From Bacteroidales bacterium (GTDB taxonomy: Bacteria; Bacteroidota; Bacteroidia; Bacteroidales; GCA-2748055), in NCBI GenBank assembly GCA_029934875.1, contig JAOZLK010000217.1:1-7331 (forward strand): DNA of 7,331 nucleotides, in the 5' to 3' direction. This document shows positions 6,637 through 7,331 of this stretch, piece by piece. The notes beneath the pieces are model-generated. The model saw nothing but the letters and a program-made list of their open reading frames with translations, made no database searches and was not told the DNA's origin. Every line of letters begins with the position of its first letter. The stretch's first letter is position 1. Both the position numbers and the translations under genes were made by a program.

Positions 6637-6654
6637 TTTCAGATAATAGCAATT

Positions 6655-7331
6655 GTGGCAAATAGTGATCAGATAATAAGTAGAATCAAGGATGCTTCGG
6701 GGGGCAATTCTATTATTTCTCGTGATGCACTAACTTCAGTATTCCAGGATATTAGTCCTAATATCAGTGATACTGCTGTAAGGAATCGGATTTTCAATTA
6801 TATAAGACGGGGAATACTTGCTCAGGTAACAAATGGGCATTTCACGCTTGATGTCAAGGCAAATTGGAATCCTGTGTCAAGTGATGGCTTAAATGCTGCA
6901 TGGAAAGTATTATCTGGAGATTACAGGGAAAATCATTTTTGTTTATGGTCCACGAAGTGGATCAATGAGTTTATAAATCTTCAGGCTTTTAATGAGGTGT
7001 TATTCATTGAGGCAGAGCATATTGTTGCACAATCAGTATATTTCAAGCTTGCAGAAAAATATAATGGTGTATTCTTTTCGCCTGGTGAAAAGGAAATCGA
7101 CTTCTATATTGCAGGTAAACAAAAATCATATGTTATCCGTCCACTAATTACTCGGGCTCCGTTGATCAATCCTGTACCTTTCACGCTTACTGGAAAAAAG
7201 AGGCCGGTTCCTGAAAGGAGACTCCCTATTCCTCGGATAGAAAAGCTTTTAACCGATGTCTACTATGATAAAAATTTACTATCTGCCTGGAAATATGAAG
7301 AGGAAAAAATATGGCAGGATGCCTATAGCAT
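6655..7331 (+). CDS. DUF6577/AbiEi-like winged-helix protein, putative antitoxin/autorepressor (3' partial)
   Basis: The frame is open for 225 codons from GTG 6655 to the window edge, so the C-terminus is missing. An in-frame stop at 6625-6627 limits the start; GTG 6655 is chosen because it follows the promoter at 6605-6636. Residues about 17-66 look like a winged helix: SRDALTSVF, then VRNRIFNYIRRGILAQV and a wing ending GHFTL. Residues 96-200 carry CLWSTKWINEF, VLFIEAEHIVAQSVYFKL, VFFSPG, SYVIRPLITRAPL and PRIEKLLTDVYYD. This order (WSTKW-NEF, an E-h-E strand, IRPLI-RAP, EKLLTD) matches the DUF6577 group as I remember it, a family akin to AbiEi antitoxins. Those bind DNA and neutralise an AbiEii nucleotidyltransferase in type IV toxin-antitoxin or abortive-infection systems. 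A toxin gene would be expected just beyond the window. The gene is clearly AT-richer than its left neighbour (21/60 and 20/60 G+C in two lines I counted, 6661-6720 and 6961-7020, against 32/60 at 6241-6300), a sign of recent acquisition. Confidence 0.75.
   Translation, partial: MANSDQIISRIKDASGGNSIISRDALTSVFQDISPNISDTAVRNRIFNYIRRGILAQVTNGHFTLDVKANWNPVSSDGLNAAWKVLSGDYRENHFCLWSTKWINEFINLQAFNEVLFIEAEHIVAQSVYFKLAEKYNGVFFSPGEKEIDFYIAGKQKSYVIRPLITRAPLINPVPFTLTGKKRPVPERRLPIPRIEKLLTDVYYDKNLLSAWKYEEEKIWQDAYS

Overview
The window looks like a chromosomal segment of a Bacteroidota bacterium, most likely Bacteroidales-like. Three things point there: upstream sites matching the Bacteroidota -7 element TAnnTTTG, starts without a well-placed Shine-Dalgarno sequence, and protein families typical of the phylum (the SNF2 C-terminal half, the PIF1-like helicase with a C-terminal HTH, and a DUF6922-like protein next to an AbiEii-type toxin). 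The assignment rests on motif recognition only; no search was run.

Layout, left to right: (1) 1-1008, the C-terminal part of an SNF2-family helicase whose N-terminus lies outside the window, followed by a weak hairpin terminator. (2) 1138-1735, the remains of a two-gene AbiE-type toxin-antitoxin-like module: a canonical TACCTTTG promoter element, an intact short DUF6922-like gene, and an overlapping (TGATG) AbiEii-type nucleotidyltransferase gene that has lost its catalytic N-terminal core, changed frame and been cut at its 3' end. (3) 1714-3978, minus strand, a full-length PIF1/RecD-like helicase with a C-terminal helix-turn-helix; its 3' end runs into the toxin remnant. (4) A 59-bp divergent intergenic region with a perfect 9-bp inverted repeat. 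(5) 4038-6503, an 821-aa protein of unknown function with an uncharacterised N-terminal half, a pentapeptide-repeat linker (15-bp DNA minisatellite) and a C-terminal half resembling the DUF7309 plus DUF6930 arrangement. (6) 6504-6654, an intergenic region holding a strong Bacteroidota promoter built into a long imperfect palindrome. (7) 6655 to the window end, the start of an AT-rich gene for a DUF6577/AbiEi-like winged-helix protein, cut by the window edge; an AbiEii-type toxin would be expected next.

Taken together, two helicases and an unknown protein form the backbone, with two AbiE-like toxin-antitoxin-type modules on either side of the helicase/unknown-gene pair. One is decayed; the other appears intact as far as it can be read. 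The palindrome over the promoter of the second module is the clearest regulatory signal and fits autoregulation of the kind known for AbiEi antitoxins. No tRNA, rRNA, CRISPR array or insertion sequence was seen. Both intergenic stretches on the plus strand are about 150 bp, and there is no gene-free stretch over 300 bp.
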